Part shown: piece by piece, positions 1 through 8,676 of the stretch
How positions within the stretch are numbered: position 1 is the first letter of the stretch
How the letters are laid out: each line of letters starts with the position of its first letter
Assembly (NCBI GenBank): GCA_015055975.1
Contig: SVHF01000021.1
Location: forward strand, 1 to 33,377
DNA from: Clostridiales bacterium
GTDB taxonomy: Bacteria; Bacillota; Clostridia; Christensenellales; UBA3700
Reading direction: 5' to 3'
Length of the DNA: 33,377 nt
Made by a program: the position numbers and the translations under genes
The notes under the pieces: model-generated
What the model saw: the letters and a program-made list of their open reading frames with translations, nothing else
Told to the model about the DNA's origin: nothing
Database searches by the model: none

Positions 1-84
1 GATAAATTGAAATTTAACGTTCAACAACGTATAAATATATATCAAGAATTATTAAATAAAAAAATGGATGAATACTTTAATTAG
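1..84 (+). CDS. hsdS: C-terminal tail of probable type I restriction specificity subunit (partial)
   Basis: This reading frame is open from the window edge to a TAG at 82-84 and gives only the last 27 residues of a protein. The fragment contains a Q-Q-R-I followed by a heptad-like helix, which resembles the end of HsdS conserved regions (the usual 'QQ+I' segment before the terminal coiled coil). It lies 10 nt before hsdR, where hsdS or hsdM is expected in a type I restriction-modification operon. The identification rests on a short motif plus position; it could be another gene. The methylase and most of the specificity subunit would lie to the left of the window. Confidence 0.45.
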   Translation, partial: DKLKFNVQQRINIYQELLNKKMDEYFN

Positions 85-94
85 AGGTTAATGT

Positions 95-2938
95 ATGGCT
101 AAGAGTGAAAAACAAACGAGAATAGAATTAATAGACCCGGCTTTAGAAAGAGCGGGATGGCATGTATTAAAAGATTTGCATATTGTGCAAAAAGACATGG
201 CTTGTATAGAAACGCCAGTTGTAGGTATGCCTAAAACTTTTGAAAATCCAACGGGGAATGGTTTTGTAGATTACGTTTTGTTTGGTGATGATGGTAAGCC
301 ATTAGCCTTGGTTGAGGCGAAAAAGTCTGTAGTAAACGAAGAAAGAGGTAAAGTTCAGGCCTGTTTATATGCAGATGCTCTTGAAAAACAATATGGACTT
401 CGTCCAATCATTTATTATACAAACGGATATAATATTAAAATTATTGATGGGTTGTATCCAGCTAGACCGGTGTTTGGATTTCATAAAAAAGATGAGTTAG
501 AGTATTTGATTCAAAGAAGAGATTTTGTTTTAAAAGACAAAACTGTTAATCCAGAGATTTGTAATAGATATTATCAAATGGATGCCATTGAAGAGGTATT
601 AAAGCATTTAGGTAGTAAGCATTCAAGGTCTTTAATAGTTTTGGCTACAGGAACAGGAAAGACAAGAGTTTCTTGTGGAATAAGTGATATTTTTATTCGA
701 AACAATATGGTTAAAAGAATACTATTCTTGGCAGACCGAAAGAATTTGGTTAGACAAGCAAAAGAAGATACTTTTGAAAAATTTTTACCAACAATTCCAA
801 TGGCAATTATAGCAGAAGGAAAGAGAGAGGGCGATGAGAACAAAGCTAGAATTGTATTCTCAACATATCAATCTATGCTTTCAATAATTAAAGATACGGA
901 GAAATGCCCATATGGAATAGGACACTTTGATTTAATCATTGTAGATGAAGCGCATAGAAGCTTATTTAATAAGTATGCGGAGATATTTACATATTTTGAT
1001 GCATTGATGATCGGGTTAACAGCTACTCCAAGAAATGATATTCATAAATCCACATATAGAGTATTTAATCTAGATAATGATGAGCCTAACTATGAGTACG
1101 ATGTTGTTAAGGGCGTAAAGGATGGGTATTTAACATATTATAGAGCGTTAGATAGAACCCCAGATATTTTAAAGAATGGATTAACATATGACTCGTTGTC
1201 AGATGAAGAGCAGGAACAATATGAAGACTTGTTTACAGAAGAAGATGGAACTATTCCAGAAAAGATAGAAGGAAAAGAATTCTATTCCGTAATTACTAAC
1301 AAGGACACAATCAGAAAAGTATTAGCAGACCTGATGGAAGAAGGCATAAAAGTTAATAACGGCGATACATTAGGGAAAACTATCATCTTTGCTAAAGATC
1401 ACAATCATGCTGTACTCATTCAAGATACATTTAGAGAAATGTATCCGGAATTATGTATTCCAGGTAGCCCCAATGGGGTGGATTATTGTGTTGTAATCGA
1501 TAATCAAATAAGATACAACGAAGTCCTACAAAGAGAATTTAAAGAAAAGCAATCTATAAGAATTGTTGTTTCTGTAGATATGATGGATACAGGCGTTGAT
1601 ATTCCTGAAGTCGTAAACCTAGTTTTCTTTAAGAAAGTCTTGTCGAAGATTAAGTTCTGGCAAATGATAGGAAGAGGCACTAGAACATGCAAGGATAATA
1701 AGCCAATATCACCAGCAAAAACATATTTCGAAAGACAAACAAATGATTCTACACGCCAACAATACAACGATAAACAAGGTTTTTTGATATTTGATATTTG
1801 TAATGTGTTCCCATTTTTTAAAGAGAATCCTGAAGGAAAAGAAGACAAGTCTTCAGATGTTTTATCTTTATATCAAAAGATATATATGGAAAAGGTTGCA
1901 TTATATAAAGCAATGCAATCAAATTATGGCAAGTTAAGTATCGAGGATAAGAAGATGTATGAATCTTTGAGAGATGAACTTGTAAATGAGGTTAAGAATC
2001 TTAATAGGAATTATATAGGTGTAAAGGCTAATTTAGAAACAGTTGATAAATATTGTATAGTTGCTAATTGGCTAAATTTAGATCAAAAGGGATATTCAGA
2101 GATTAAAAAGAAAATAGCTCCAAATATAATAGGCGAAATTGATATAGAATCCGCAAGGGCCTTTGACTATTTATGCTATAAATTTGCTGCAACAAGATTT
2201 TATTCAGGGAAAGACTTTAAAAAAGTAGCAAAAACAATTTATTCTTTAGCATCGTATTTGCACGATTTTAAATATCACGTTTCGCAAGTATCGGAGCATA
2301 TTTCGACCTTAGAATATGTAATGACAGACGAGTTTATTAATGATTCAACCGTTTCAAAGGTGGATGAAATTAGAGCCGAGTTGAGAGATTTAATTAGATA
2401 TATTGATAAGAAAGTGTTTGACCCAATAGTTTCTGATTTTAGCGACCAAATTTCTTCTTTCAACGATGCAATAGAAGATGATGTTGATTTTAGAATAACG
2501 ATAGATGATTTTAAAACATTTGAGGATAAGGTTAAGTTCTATATTGAATCAAATCCTAAGAATGATTTAATATATTCAGTTTCGCATTTAATTAAGCCAA
2601 CGGCAAATGAGATTCAAGCTTTGAAAAACGAATTGATTATCATTGCTAAAACTGCAGATGAATATTATTCGTTGTTCTCAGAAGATAAAGATATTGTTAG
2701 ATTTGTTAGAAGTAATATTGAGTTCAATCCGGATTCAATTGCAAAATTTGTGGGTATATTCCAAGATAGAGGGTATAATGATATGCAATTAGCTTATATT
2801 AAAGAGCTATTGCTATTTATATCTGAAAACGGAAGTTTTGATAGACAAGATTTGTTAAGGCCAGAATTATCATTTAATGGCATAATGAATAGCGAAGAAA
2901 TTAAATTTTTAATTTCTAAACTTCAAGAAAGGATTTAA
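95..2938 (+). CDS. hsdR: Type I restriction enzyme R subunit (HsdR), nuclease and translocase
   Basis: HsdR is the ATP-driven translocase and endonuclease of a type I restriction complex with HsdM and HsdS; it cuts unmethylated invading DNA. The 947-residue protein begins with a PD-(D/E)XK nuclease: D59, then E74-A-K76 in a VEAKK motif. A superfamily 2 helicase core follows: Walker A ATGTGKT at 184-190, DEAH at 284-287, TATP at 309-312 and motif VI QMIGRGTR at 523-530. The last ~350 residues are a helical tail resembling the EcoEI-type C-terminal domain that binds the methylase core. The length fits the family. The start is preceded by AGAGGT about 8 nt upstream and lies 10 nt after the preceding gene, so it should be cotranscribed. 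The next gene starts 9 nt downstream. All key motifs look intact, so I expect an active enzyme if hsdM and hsdS are intact. Confidence 0.95.
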   Translation: MAKSEKQTRIELIDPALERAGWHVLKDLHIVQKDMACIETPVVGMPKTFENPTGNGFVDYVLFGDDGKPLALVEAKKSVVNEERGKVQACLYADALEKQYGLRPIIYYTNGYNIKIIDGLYPARPVFGFHKKDELEYLIQRRDFVLKDKTVNPEICNRYYQMDAIEEVLKHLGSKHSRSLIVLATGTGKTRVSCGISDIFIRNNMVKRILFLADRKNLVRQAKEDTFEKFLPTIPMAIIAEGKREGDENKARIVFSTYQSMLSIIKDTEKCPYGIGHFDLIIVDEAHRSLFNKYAEIFTYFDALMIGLTATPRNDIHKSTYRVFNLDNDEPNYEYDVVKGVKDGYLTYYRALDRTPDILKNGLTYDSLSDEEQEQYEDLFTEEDGTIPEKIEGKEFYSVITNKDTIRKVLADLMEEGIKVNNGDTLGKTIIFAKDHNHAVLIQDTFREMYPELCIPGSPNGVDYCVVIDNQIRYNEVLQREFKEKQSIRIVVSVDMMDTGVDIPEVVNLVFFKKVLSKIKFWQMIGRGTRTCKDNKPISPAKTYFERQTNDSTRQQYNDKQGFLIFDICNVFPFFKENPEGKEDKSSDVLSLYQKIYMEKVALYKAMQSNYGKLSIEDKKMYESLRDELVNEVKNLNRNYIGVKANLETVDKYCIVANWLNLDQKGYSEIKKKIAPNIIGEIDIESARAFDYLCYKFAATRFYSGKDFKKVAKTIYSLASYLHDFKYHVSQVSEHISTLEYVMTDEFINDSTVSKVDEIRAELRDLIRYIDKKVFDPIVSDFSDQISSFNDAIEDDVDFRITIDDFKTFEDKVKFYIESNPKNDLIYSVSHLIKPTANEIQALKNELIIIAKTADEYYSLFSEDKDIVRFVRSNIEFNPDSIAKFVGIFQDRGYNDMQLAYIKELLLFISENGSFDRQDLLRPELSFNGIMNSEEIKFLISKLQERI

Positions 2939-2947
2939 TAGTTTGTT

Positions 2948-3853
2948 ATGGCGAAAAATGTTAGGCTGTATAAGTATTGTAGAGTAAATGAAAACACTTT
3001 AGATGCTTTAAGAAATGAATATCTATATTTATGTCCTGCAGAAAAATTAGATGATCAATTTGAAGGTACAATAAATTTTTCTATAGAAGAACTTTTGGAT
3101 AAAGACGAGTTTGAAAGATTTCAGAATATGACTATAGATGGAACAATTAAGTGTATTGCAGACGAATTCCATGCAGATAAGAACACTATATCAGAAGCAA
3201 AGTCATTGTTGTTTAACAAGAATATCGAAGATGCATTTGAAGAATTATTTAGAGTTTATAAAACAAAGCCTCAAGATAAATTCCGTATTCAAAGTAAATT
3301 AAATGAAATCAAAGCCGACATGTCGTCTCATGAAAAAGAGTTTGATGAATTTATGCTTAATTTGTTAGAAGCGCGTGAAAAGATAGGCATAGGTTCGCTT
3401 ACACCGTTTAATGATAATCAAGTCATGTGGACGATGTACGCAGATTCGTATCAAGGTATTTGTATAGAATATGAGATCCCAGATAAGTGTGAAGACTTAT
3501 TTAGAGTAAAATATAACAATGTGCGTAATTTAAACCCGTTAGTATTTATTATAAAAATTTCAATTGAGAGCGCGATAAATAAAGTTGATATAAAAGAAAA
3601 TATTAAAAAATACCTTATGGAAATGATTACAACAAAAAGAGCAGATTGGTCTTTTCAAAATGAATTTAGAATTATGGGATATCCAAATTATCATTATCCT
3701 TTAAAAATTAAAGCTTTATATTTAGGAAAGCGAATTAGTTTAGAAAACAAAAAAGAATTATTAACAATTGCAAGAGAAAAAGGATATGAAGTATATTATC
3801 AAAAAGATGATTTTAATGATATTAAATTAATGTTCAAAAAGAAGGAGCAATAG
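2948..3853 (+). CDS. DUF2971-like protein, function unknown
   Basis: The 301-residue protein has the hallmarks I associate with DUF2971: an N-terminal LYKYCRV segment, then a 'P-x-x-x-L-x-D-x-F-E' turn around residues 31-40, a central MWTMYADSYQGICIEYE block near 155-172, and a late W-x-x-x-x-E-x-R (near 230-240). No signal peptide or membrane segment is seen. The biochemical role of this family is unknown to me; members often occur among mobile or defence genes. The gene starts 9 nt after hsdR and ends 4 nt before the next gene, so it looks like part of the restriction operon. The ribosome site is weak (AAAGGA about 14 nt upstream), which suggests dependence on upstream translation. Confidence 0.75.
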   Translation: MAKNVRLYKYCRVNENTLDALRNEYLYLCPAEKLDDQFEGTINFSIEELLDKDEFERFQNMTIDGTIKCIADEFHADKNTISEAKSLLFNKNIEDAFEELFRVYKTKPQDKFRIQSKLNEIKADMSSHEKEFDEFMLNLLEAREKIGIGSLTPFNDNQVMWTMYADSYQGICIEYEIPDKCEDLFRVKYNNVRNLNPLVFIIKISIESAINKVDIKENIKKYLMEMITTKRADWSFQNEFRIMGYPNYHYPLKIKALYLGKRISLENKKELLTIAREKGYEVYYQKDDFNDIKLMFKKKEQ

Positions 3854-3857
3854 AATT

Positions 3858-4787
3858 ATGGCAATAGGAAAATTAAAAGAAGTAGAATTAAGAGATATTT
3901 GGAGACATGAAGAATATGATTTCTCAAAGTGGTTAGCTAAAGAAGAAAATATCTCAGAGCTAGGAGAGATTCTTGGGCTTTCGTTGATTGATGTTGAAAC
4001 AGAAAAGCAAGTAGGCTCTTTTAGCTGTGATATTTATTGCAAAGATGAATTTTCTGACAAAAAAGTAATAATAGAGAATCAGCTTGAAGCAACAGATCAC
4101 CGTCATTTAGGAGAAATACTTACTTATGCTTCAGGCTTGGATGCATCTATTGTAGTGTGGATTGTTAAAGAAGCTAGGTCTGAGCATGCTAGGGCGGTTG
4201 AATGGTTAAATGAGCATTTTGACAGCGATGTTTCGTTCTTTTTAATTGAGGTTCATGCATATAAGATTGGCGATTCTGATCCTGCACCTCAATTTAAGGT
4301 TATAGAGCAACCAAACGATTTTGCTGTTCAAGTTAAAAAGAATAATAAAGCTGGCGAAAAGTTTAATCAAACAATGAATTATAGGCTTGATTTTTGGACT
4401 AAATTTAATGAAGCTATTGCTGAGAGAAATAATCCTTTTAATAAAAGAAAGCCAACGACAGACCATTGGTATGATGTTTCAATAGGTAGTTCTAAGTGTC
4501 ATTTAGGTGTTGGCCTTATCAATAAAGATAGCAAAATTAATGTTTATGTATGGGTAAATGATTCAAAAGAACAATATGATGAACTGTATTCTCACAAAGA
4601 TGAAATAGAAGCATTAACAGGTTGTAGTTATGTTTGGAACAGAAATGATAATAAAAAATCATCTAGCATAACAGCCTCAATTCCTGGCTTAGATTTTGAA
4701 CATCAAGATAATTATAATGATTTAATGAATCAAACAATTGATTTGCTTATAAAGTTAAGAACAGCTGTTAAACCTTATTTAATATAA
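3858..4787 (+). CDS. DUF4268 protein with predicted PD-(D/E)XK nuclease fold
   Basis: The N-terminal ~150 residues carry a recognisable nuclease-like module: an E-x-x-x-F-S-K-W-L-A start, S-C-D58-I-Y, and IIE73NQ75LEATDHRHLG, followed by ILTYASGLDA and IVWI. I read D58/E73/Q75 as a divergent PD-(D/E)XK site with Q in place of K, as I recall for this family. The region from about 170 to 305 matches the DUF4268 type (WY-x-x-S and E-x-L-T-G-C repeats of alpha/beta character). It is cytoplasmic. The start has a clear AAGGAG ten bases upstream. It is the last gene of the hsdR cluster and is followed by a strong hairpin (4848-4902). I infer a DNA-directed accessory nuclease of the restriction operon; the substrate cannot be read from sequence. 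Confidence 0.75.
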   Translation: MAIGKLKEVELRDIWRHEEYDFSKWLAKEENISELGEILGLSLIDVETEKQVGSFSCDIYCKDEFSDKKVIIENQLEATDHRHLGEILTYASGLDASIVVWIVKEARSEHARAVEWLNEHFDSDVSFFLIEVHAYKIGDSDPAPQFKVIEQPNDFAVQVKKNNKAGEKFNQTMNYRLDFWTKFNEAIAERNNPFNKRKPTTDHWYDVSIGSSKCHLGVGLINKDSKINVYVWVNDSKEQYDELYSHKDEIEALTGCSYVWNRNDNKKSSSITASIPGLDFEHQDNYNDLMNQTIDLLIKLRTAVKPYLI

Positions 4788-4847
4788 TGTCAATAAAGCG
4801 ATAATATAATTTTAAACATTATCGATGTATTTACTTGCTATAACAAT

Positions 4848-4902
4848 AAATAGCCCAGACAAAACATATCCGTTAAAAAGATAATTCGTCTGGGCTATTT
4901 TT
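4848..4902 (+). terminator. Probable intrinsic terminator after the hsdR operon
   Basis: A perfect 13-bp inverted repeat (4848-4860 and 4888-4900, core ATAGCCCAGAC) is followed by a T-rich tail. The loop of 27 nt is longer than usual for a terminator, so another role such as a regulatory hairpin is possible. Confidence 0.6.
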
Positions 4903-5060
4903 GGAGTTCTGCCAATGAGTAAAACCATTATTTTATATTTAAAATATTTAAATAAGCTTTTATAGCAACGCAATTTGTGTTTACAAAATTTTGAAAACTG
5001 GAACTTAATACTGGAATTTACTTTTACAAGTTACTTAATACTAAAAATTATTCTTCGATC

Positions 5061-5089
5061 TTGTTATATAAATACACGCGTGTTATACT
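5061..5089 (+). promoter_or_regulatory. Promoter for the Nudix-helicase operon
   Basis: TTGTTA (5061-5066) and TATACT (5084-5089) are separated by 17 nt, and a TG at 5081-5082 makes an extended -10 element. It ends 18 nt before the Nudix start codon, giving a very short leader with GAGG at 5099-5102. Confidence 0.7.
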
Positions 5090-5107
5090 CTTATTTGTGA
5101 GGAAAAC

Positions 5108-5518
5108 ATGAAAGAACTTGAAGTTGTAGCTGCAATTATAGAATATGATGATAAGATTTTGTGCATGCAAAGAAATGTATCAAAATATCCTTATACTTCT
5201 TTAAAATATGAATTTCCCGGAGGAAAGGTTGAGCCAGGTGAGACAAATCCTCAAGCTTTAGAAAGAGAGCTTAGAGAGGAAATGGATATGGATGTTATTA
5301 TCACAGACAAAGACTACTTTATGACAATACATCATGTATACCCAGATTTTGCAATTACAATGCATGCTTACACGGTTAAAGTAAATAATCCTGCATTTAC
5401 TAGAAAAGAACATATTAATCATGTTTGGTCTTTACCTAAAGATATGCCAACATTGGATTGGGCTGCTGCAGATCAGCCTATAGTTAATAAACTTCTAGAG
5501 GAATTCGATGTTAGATAA
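5108..5518 (+). CDS. Nudix hydrolase, MutT/NudG-like (deoxy)nucleoside triphosphate pyrophosphohydrolase
   Basis: This 136-residue protein is one Nudix domain. The Nudix box runs from G39: G-x5-E45, then x7, R53-E54-L-R-E57-E58, so the metal-binding glutamates are present; the box glycine near the end is D60 here, a mild variation. The opening VVAAIIEYDDKILCMQR and YEFPGGK segments are typical of small MutT/NudG enzymes that cleave damaged or modified (d)NTPs to the monophosphate and pyrophosphate. The gene has its own promoter. Its last 11 nt overlap the start of the PLD-helicase gene in another frame, so the two are translationally coupled and probably work together. The exact nucleotide substrate is unknown. 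Housekeeping sanitisation is the alternative to a defence role. Confidence 0.88.
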   Translation: MKELEVVAAIIEYDDKILCMQRNVSKYPYTSLKYEFPGGKVEPGETNPQALERELREEMDMDVIITDKDYFMTIHHVYPDFAITMHAYTVKVNNPAFTRKEHINHVWSLPKDMPTLDWAAADQPIVNKLLEEFDVR

Positions 5519-8399
5519 TATTTTAAGTGGCGTTAAAAATGGCCTTATAAACTCCAACGAAAAGGCTTTAGAGAGTTATAAACCAAGCTTGTTAATTAAT
5601 GATATAGACAAACAAGCTAAAGTATTATCTTCAATAGATACAGAATTATCTAAATGTGATGAATTCTATTTTTCAGTAGCATTTATAACAGAAAGTGGAG
5701 TTGCTGTATTAGTTAACAGATTAAAAGAACTAGAAAATAAAGGCGTTAAAGGAACAATTATTGCTTCGCAATATCAAAATTTCACTGAGCCAAAAGCTTT
5801 AAGAAGATTATTAAAATTTAAAAATATTAAATTATTCATTGTAACTGACGAAAAATATAGAATGCATTCTAAAGGATATATTTTTAGAACAGGCGATGAA
5901 TATTCGTTTATAGTTGGAAGTAGTAATTTAACACAAAATGCTTTATGTGAGAATAAAGAATGGAATGTTAAATTCTATGGATCTGCAAATGGCATGCTTA
6001 TAAAAGAGCTCGTAGATGAATTCAAGAAGATGGAGAGTATATCTACAGAAATTGATGAAGAATGGATAAATCAATACGAAAAAATATATAAAGCTCAAAA
6101 GAAATATAATTTGCAGTTTGAAGCTCCAGAAGATGCAACAACAAAATTGGTTCCAAATAAGATGCAGGTAGAAGCGCTAAAAGAAATCGAAGACGTAAGA
6201 TCTTTAGGTGCTAAAAAAGCATTAATAATATCAGCAACAGGAACAGGAAAGACATATCTTTCTGCGTTTGATGTTCAAAAGTTTCATCCAAAGAAATTCT
6301 TATTTATTGTACATAGAGAGCAAATAGCAAAAGCTGCATTAAATAGTTATAGAAAAGTATTAGGAAAAGATATTAAAATGGCAGTACTAGGTGGCGGTAA
6401 GACTGATGTAAAAGACGCTGATTATATTTTTGCCATGATTCAAACATTAACAAATGATGATATATTGCATAGTTTTAAGAGAGACGAGTTCGATTATATA
6501 GTAATGGACGAAGTCCATAGAGCTGGAGCACCAAGTTATCAAAAAGTTTTTAATTATTTTACACCTAAGTTTATATTAGGAATGTCTGCAACCCCAGAAA
6601 GAACAGACGGATTTAATATATTTGAAATGTTCGATTACAACATCGCATATGAAATACGATTACAAGATGCTATGAGAGAAGATTTGATATGTCCATTCCA
6701 TTATTATGGGGTAACAGATATTGATGTTAATGGAGAAGGTTTAGACGATTTGTCTTTATTTAGACATTTAACGTCAAAAGAAAGGGTTAAACATATAATT
6801 GAAAAAATTGAATTCTATGGCTATAACGGAGATAGAGTAAAAGGCTTAATTTTCTGTAGTAGAAATGAAGAAGCAGCAGAATTATCAAAATTATTTAACG
6901 AAAAAGGATATAGAACGGTTGCCTTATCTGGTGCAGATTCTCAAGCTGCCAGAGATGAAGCTGTATCAAGACTTGAGCAAGATGAAAATAATGATAACGC
7001 GCTTGATTATATTTTTACTGTAGATATTTTTAATGAAGGCGTAGATATTCCTGCTGTGAATCAAGTAGTTATGTTGCGGCCTACAGAATCAGCAATTATA
7101 TTTGTTCAACAATTAGGTAGAGGATTAAGAAAATTAAAAGGCAAAGAATATGTTGTTGTAATAGACTTTATCGCAAACTACGATAAAAATTATTTAATAC
7201 CTATTGCATTATCTGGAGATAATTCATACAACAAAGATAATGTTAGAAGATATGTTTCAGAAGGATCTAAGCTCATTCCTGGCGCATCTACAGTTCAGTT
7301 TGAAGAAATTGTTAGAGAGAAGATATATGCTTCTATCGATAGGGCTAATTTTAGTAACACTAAATTGATATATGATTCGTATTTAAATATGAAGCAGCGC
7401 TTAAATAGAATTCCAAAGCCAATTGATTTTGAAACAAATGGGGCAATCGATTTTATGAGATTGATTGACGCTTATGATTGTTATCATAATTTCTTACAGA
7501 AGAAAGAGAAAGAATATAAAATCAGTTTTACAGATTTAGAAGTTTTATATTTGAAATATATATCTACAAAGTTTGCCAGTGGTAAACGTCCTCATGAAAT
7601 AGAGTTTTTAAATCTTATATTAAATGGGGATAATGATTTGGAGAATTCATTTAAGAAGTTAATGCAATCAAAATACCCAAGCATAAAATTCACAAAACAT
7701 ACAATGACTTGTATTTTAAATCAATTTGCACAAGAATTTTTGACCGGTAGTGCAAAAACAACATTTGCTAAAGCTATATTTATTGAAAAAATTAACGGAA
7801 AGTATATAATTGCTAAACAATTTGCAAACTTGCTTAATAATGTTGATTTCAAAGCGCAAATAGTGGATGTTTTAGATATTGCATTTGATAGATATAAGCA
7901 ACATTATTCGCCAAACTATTCAGATACATGTTTTGCTTTATATCAAAAGTATACATATGAAGATGTATGTAGAGGGCTTGATTGGGAAAAGAGTGAAGTA
8001 GCTCTAAATATCGGAGGATATAAGTATGATAAGATAACAAAAACTTATCCTATATTTATTAACTACGATAAAGCCGACGATGTTGCTGCAACCATTAATT
8101 ATAAAGATAGATTTGTATCTAAATCTGAATTGATAGCAATTTCAAAGAATAATAGGACTATAGAATCTGATGATGTTCAAACAATTGTCAATGCTCAAAA
8201 CAATGGCGTTGAAATCGAATTGTTTGTTAGAAAAGACAAAAACGATCCTAACGAAGCAAAAGAATTTTATTATTTAGGAAAATTAAACCATAATGGCAAT
8301 CTAGAAGAAATCGCTAATGATGATCAGCGAGTTGTAGAAATAGGATATAATTTAGAAACTCCTGTACGAGATGATTTATATGAATATATAATGGCGTAG
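5508..8399 (+). CDS. PLD nuclease - DEAD/DEAH helicase - DUF3427 protein
   Basis: The 963-residue protein has three parts. Residues ~35-170 are a phospholipase-D-type nuclease with one H120-x-K122 motif followed by G-S-S-N-L-T (137-142); one such motif per chain implies a dimeric active site. Residues ~215-560 are a superfamily 2 helicase: ATGTGKT at 243-249, DEVH at 334-337, SATP at 360-363, and QQLGRGLR at 534-541. The C-terminal ~350 residues, ending in VRDDLYEYIMA, match my memory of DUF3427. It starts inside the 3' end of the Nudix gene with a good TAGAGG six bases upstream. I infer a DNA-translocating nuclease, plausibly anti-phage. The last 31 nt of the reading frame plus the following G and T form one copy of an exact 33-bp repeat found again at 10361. 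Family assignment is firm; function is inferred. Confidence 0.9.
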   Translation: MLDNILSGVKNGLINSNEKALESYKPSLLINDIDKQAKVLSSIDTELSKCDEFYFSVAFITESGVAVLVNRLKELENKGVKGTIIASQYQNFTEPKALRRLLKFKNIKLFIVTDEKYRMHSKGYIFRTGDEYSFIVGSSNLTQNALCENKEWNVKFYGSANGMLIKELVDEFKKMESISTEIDEEWINQYEKIYKAQKKYNLQFEAPEDATTKLVPNKMQVEALKEIEDVRSLGAKKALIISATGTGKTYLSAFDVQKFHPKKFLFIVHREQIAKAALNSYRKVLGKDIKMAVLGGGKTDVKDADYIFAMIQTLTNDDILHSFKRDEFDYIVMDEVHRAGAPSYQKVFNYFTPKFILGMSATPERTDGFNIFEMFDYNIAYEIRLQDAMREDLICPFHYYGVTDIDVNGEGLDDLSLFRHLTSKERVKHIIEKIEFYGYNGDRVKGLIFCSRNEEAAELSKLFNEKGYRTVALSGADSQAARDEAVSRLEQDENNDNALDYIFTVDIFNEGVDIPAVNQVVMLRPTESAIIFVQQLGRGLRKLKGKEYVVVIDFIANYDKNYLIPIALSGDNSYNKDNVRRYVSEGSKLIPGASTVQFEEIVREKIYASIDRANFSNTKLIYDSYLNMKQRLNRIPKPIDFETNGAIDFMRLIDAYDCYHNFLQKKEKEYKISFTDLEVLYLKYISTKFASGKRPHEIEFLNLILNGDNDLENSFKKLMQSKYPSIKFTKHTMTCILNQFAQEFLTGSAKTTFAKAIFIEKINGKYIIAKQFANLLNNVDFKAQIVDVLDIAFDRYKQHYSPNYSDTCFALYQKYTYEDVCRGLDWEKSEVALNIGGYKYDKITKTYPIFINYDKADDVAATINYKDRFVSKSELIAISKNNRTIESDDVQTIVNAQNNGVEIELFVRKDKNDPNEAKEFYYLGKLNHNGNLEEIANDDQRVVEIGYNLETPVRDDLYEYIMA

Positions 8400-8401
8400 G
8401 T
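8369..8401 (+). repeat. 33-bp direct repeat, copy 1 (3' end of helicase gene)
   Basis: This copy covers the last codons and stop of the PLD-helicase gene plus two bases, and is identical to 10361-10393. The two copies bound a cassette of about 2 kb with three small genes. Identity stops abruptly on both sides of each copy. Confidence 0.9.
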
Positions 8402-8538
8402 GAAGTATGAATTTTATGCTTATGTCATAATAGCAATTATAATAATAGCCCCAATAGTATAAAAAAATGATATTTATTTTTTTAATTTTCAAGATTGACA
8501 ATCATAACGAATTTATATATGATTAGGATAAGGTTTAT

Positions 8539-8676
8539 GGCAAGCCTGCTCATCCGTGCAAAGATTTCATCAGCCATTAAAGTAAAAATAATATAAAACT
8601 TATAAGTCGGGTTTATTGCCTAATAAGTTTACGGATGCATCATAATTTGGCAATAGGCTAGTATAAGGAGTATATT
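8539..8676 (+). promoter_or_regulatory. Possible structured leader before the 267-aa gene
   Basis: The leader has two short inverted-repeat pairs that interleave rather than nest: CATCCGT 8551-8557 with ACGGATG 8631-8637, and TATTGCC 8614-8620 with GGCAATA 8649-8655. Between them is a perfect palindrome ACTTATAAGT (8599-8608). Interleaved pairs could form a pseudoknot in the leader RNA, but 7-bp matches can occur by chance in AT-rich DNA. No known riboswitch was recognised. Confidence 0.25.

Larger units (their letters stand above)
4788..5107. other. Intergenic region between restriction operon and Nudix-helicase operon
   Basis: No credible gene is seen here. The stretch holds a small inverted repeat (CGATAAT at 4799-4805 with ATTATCG at 4818-4824), the terminator hairpin at 4848-4902 and a near-consensus promoter at 5061-5089, both listed separately. 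Between 4904 and 5060 the sequence is plain AT-rich DNA with a short repeated ACTTAATACT. Confidence 0.6.
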
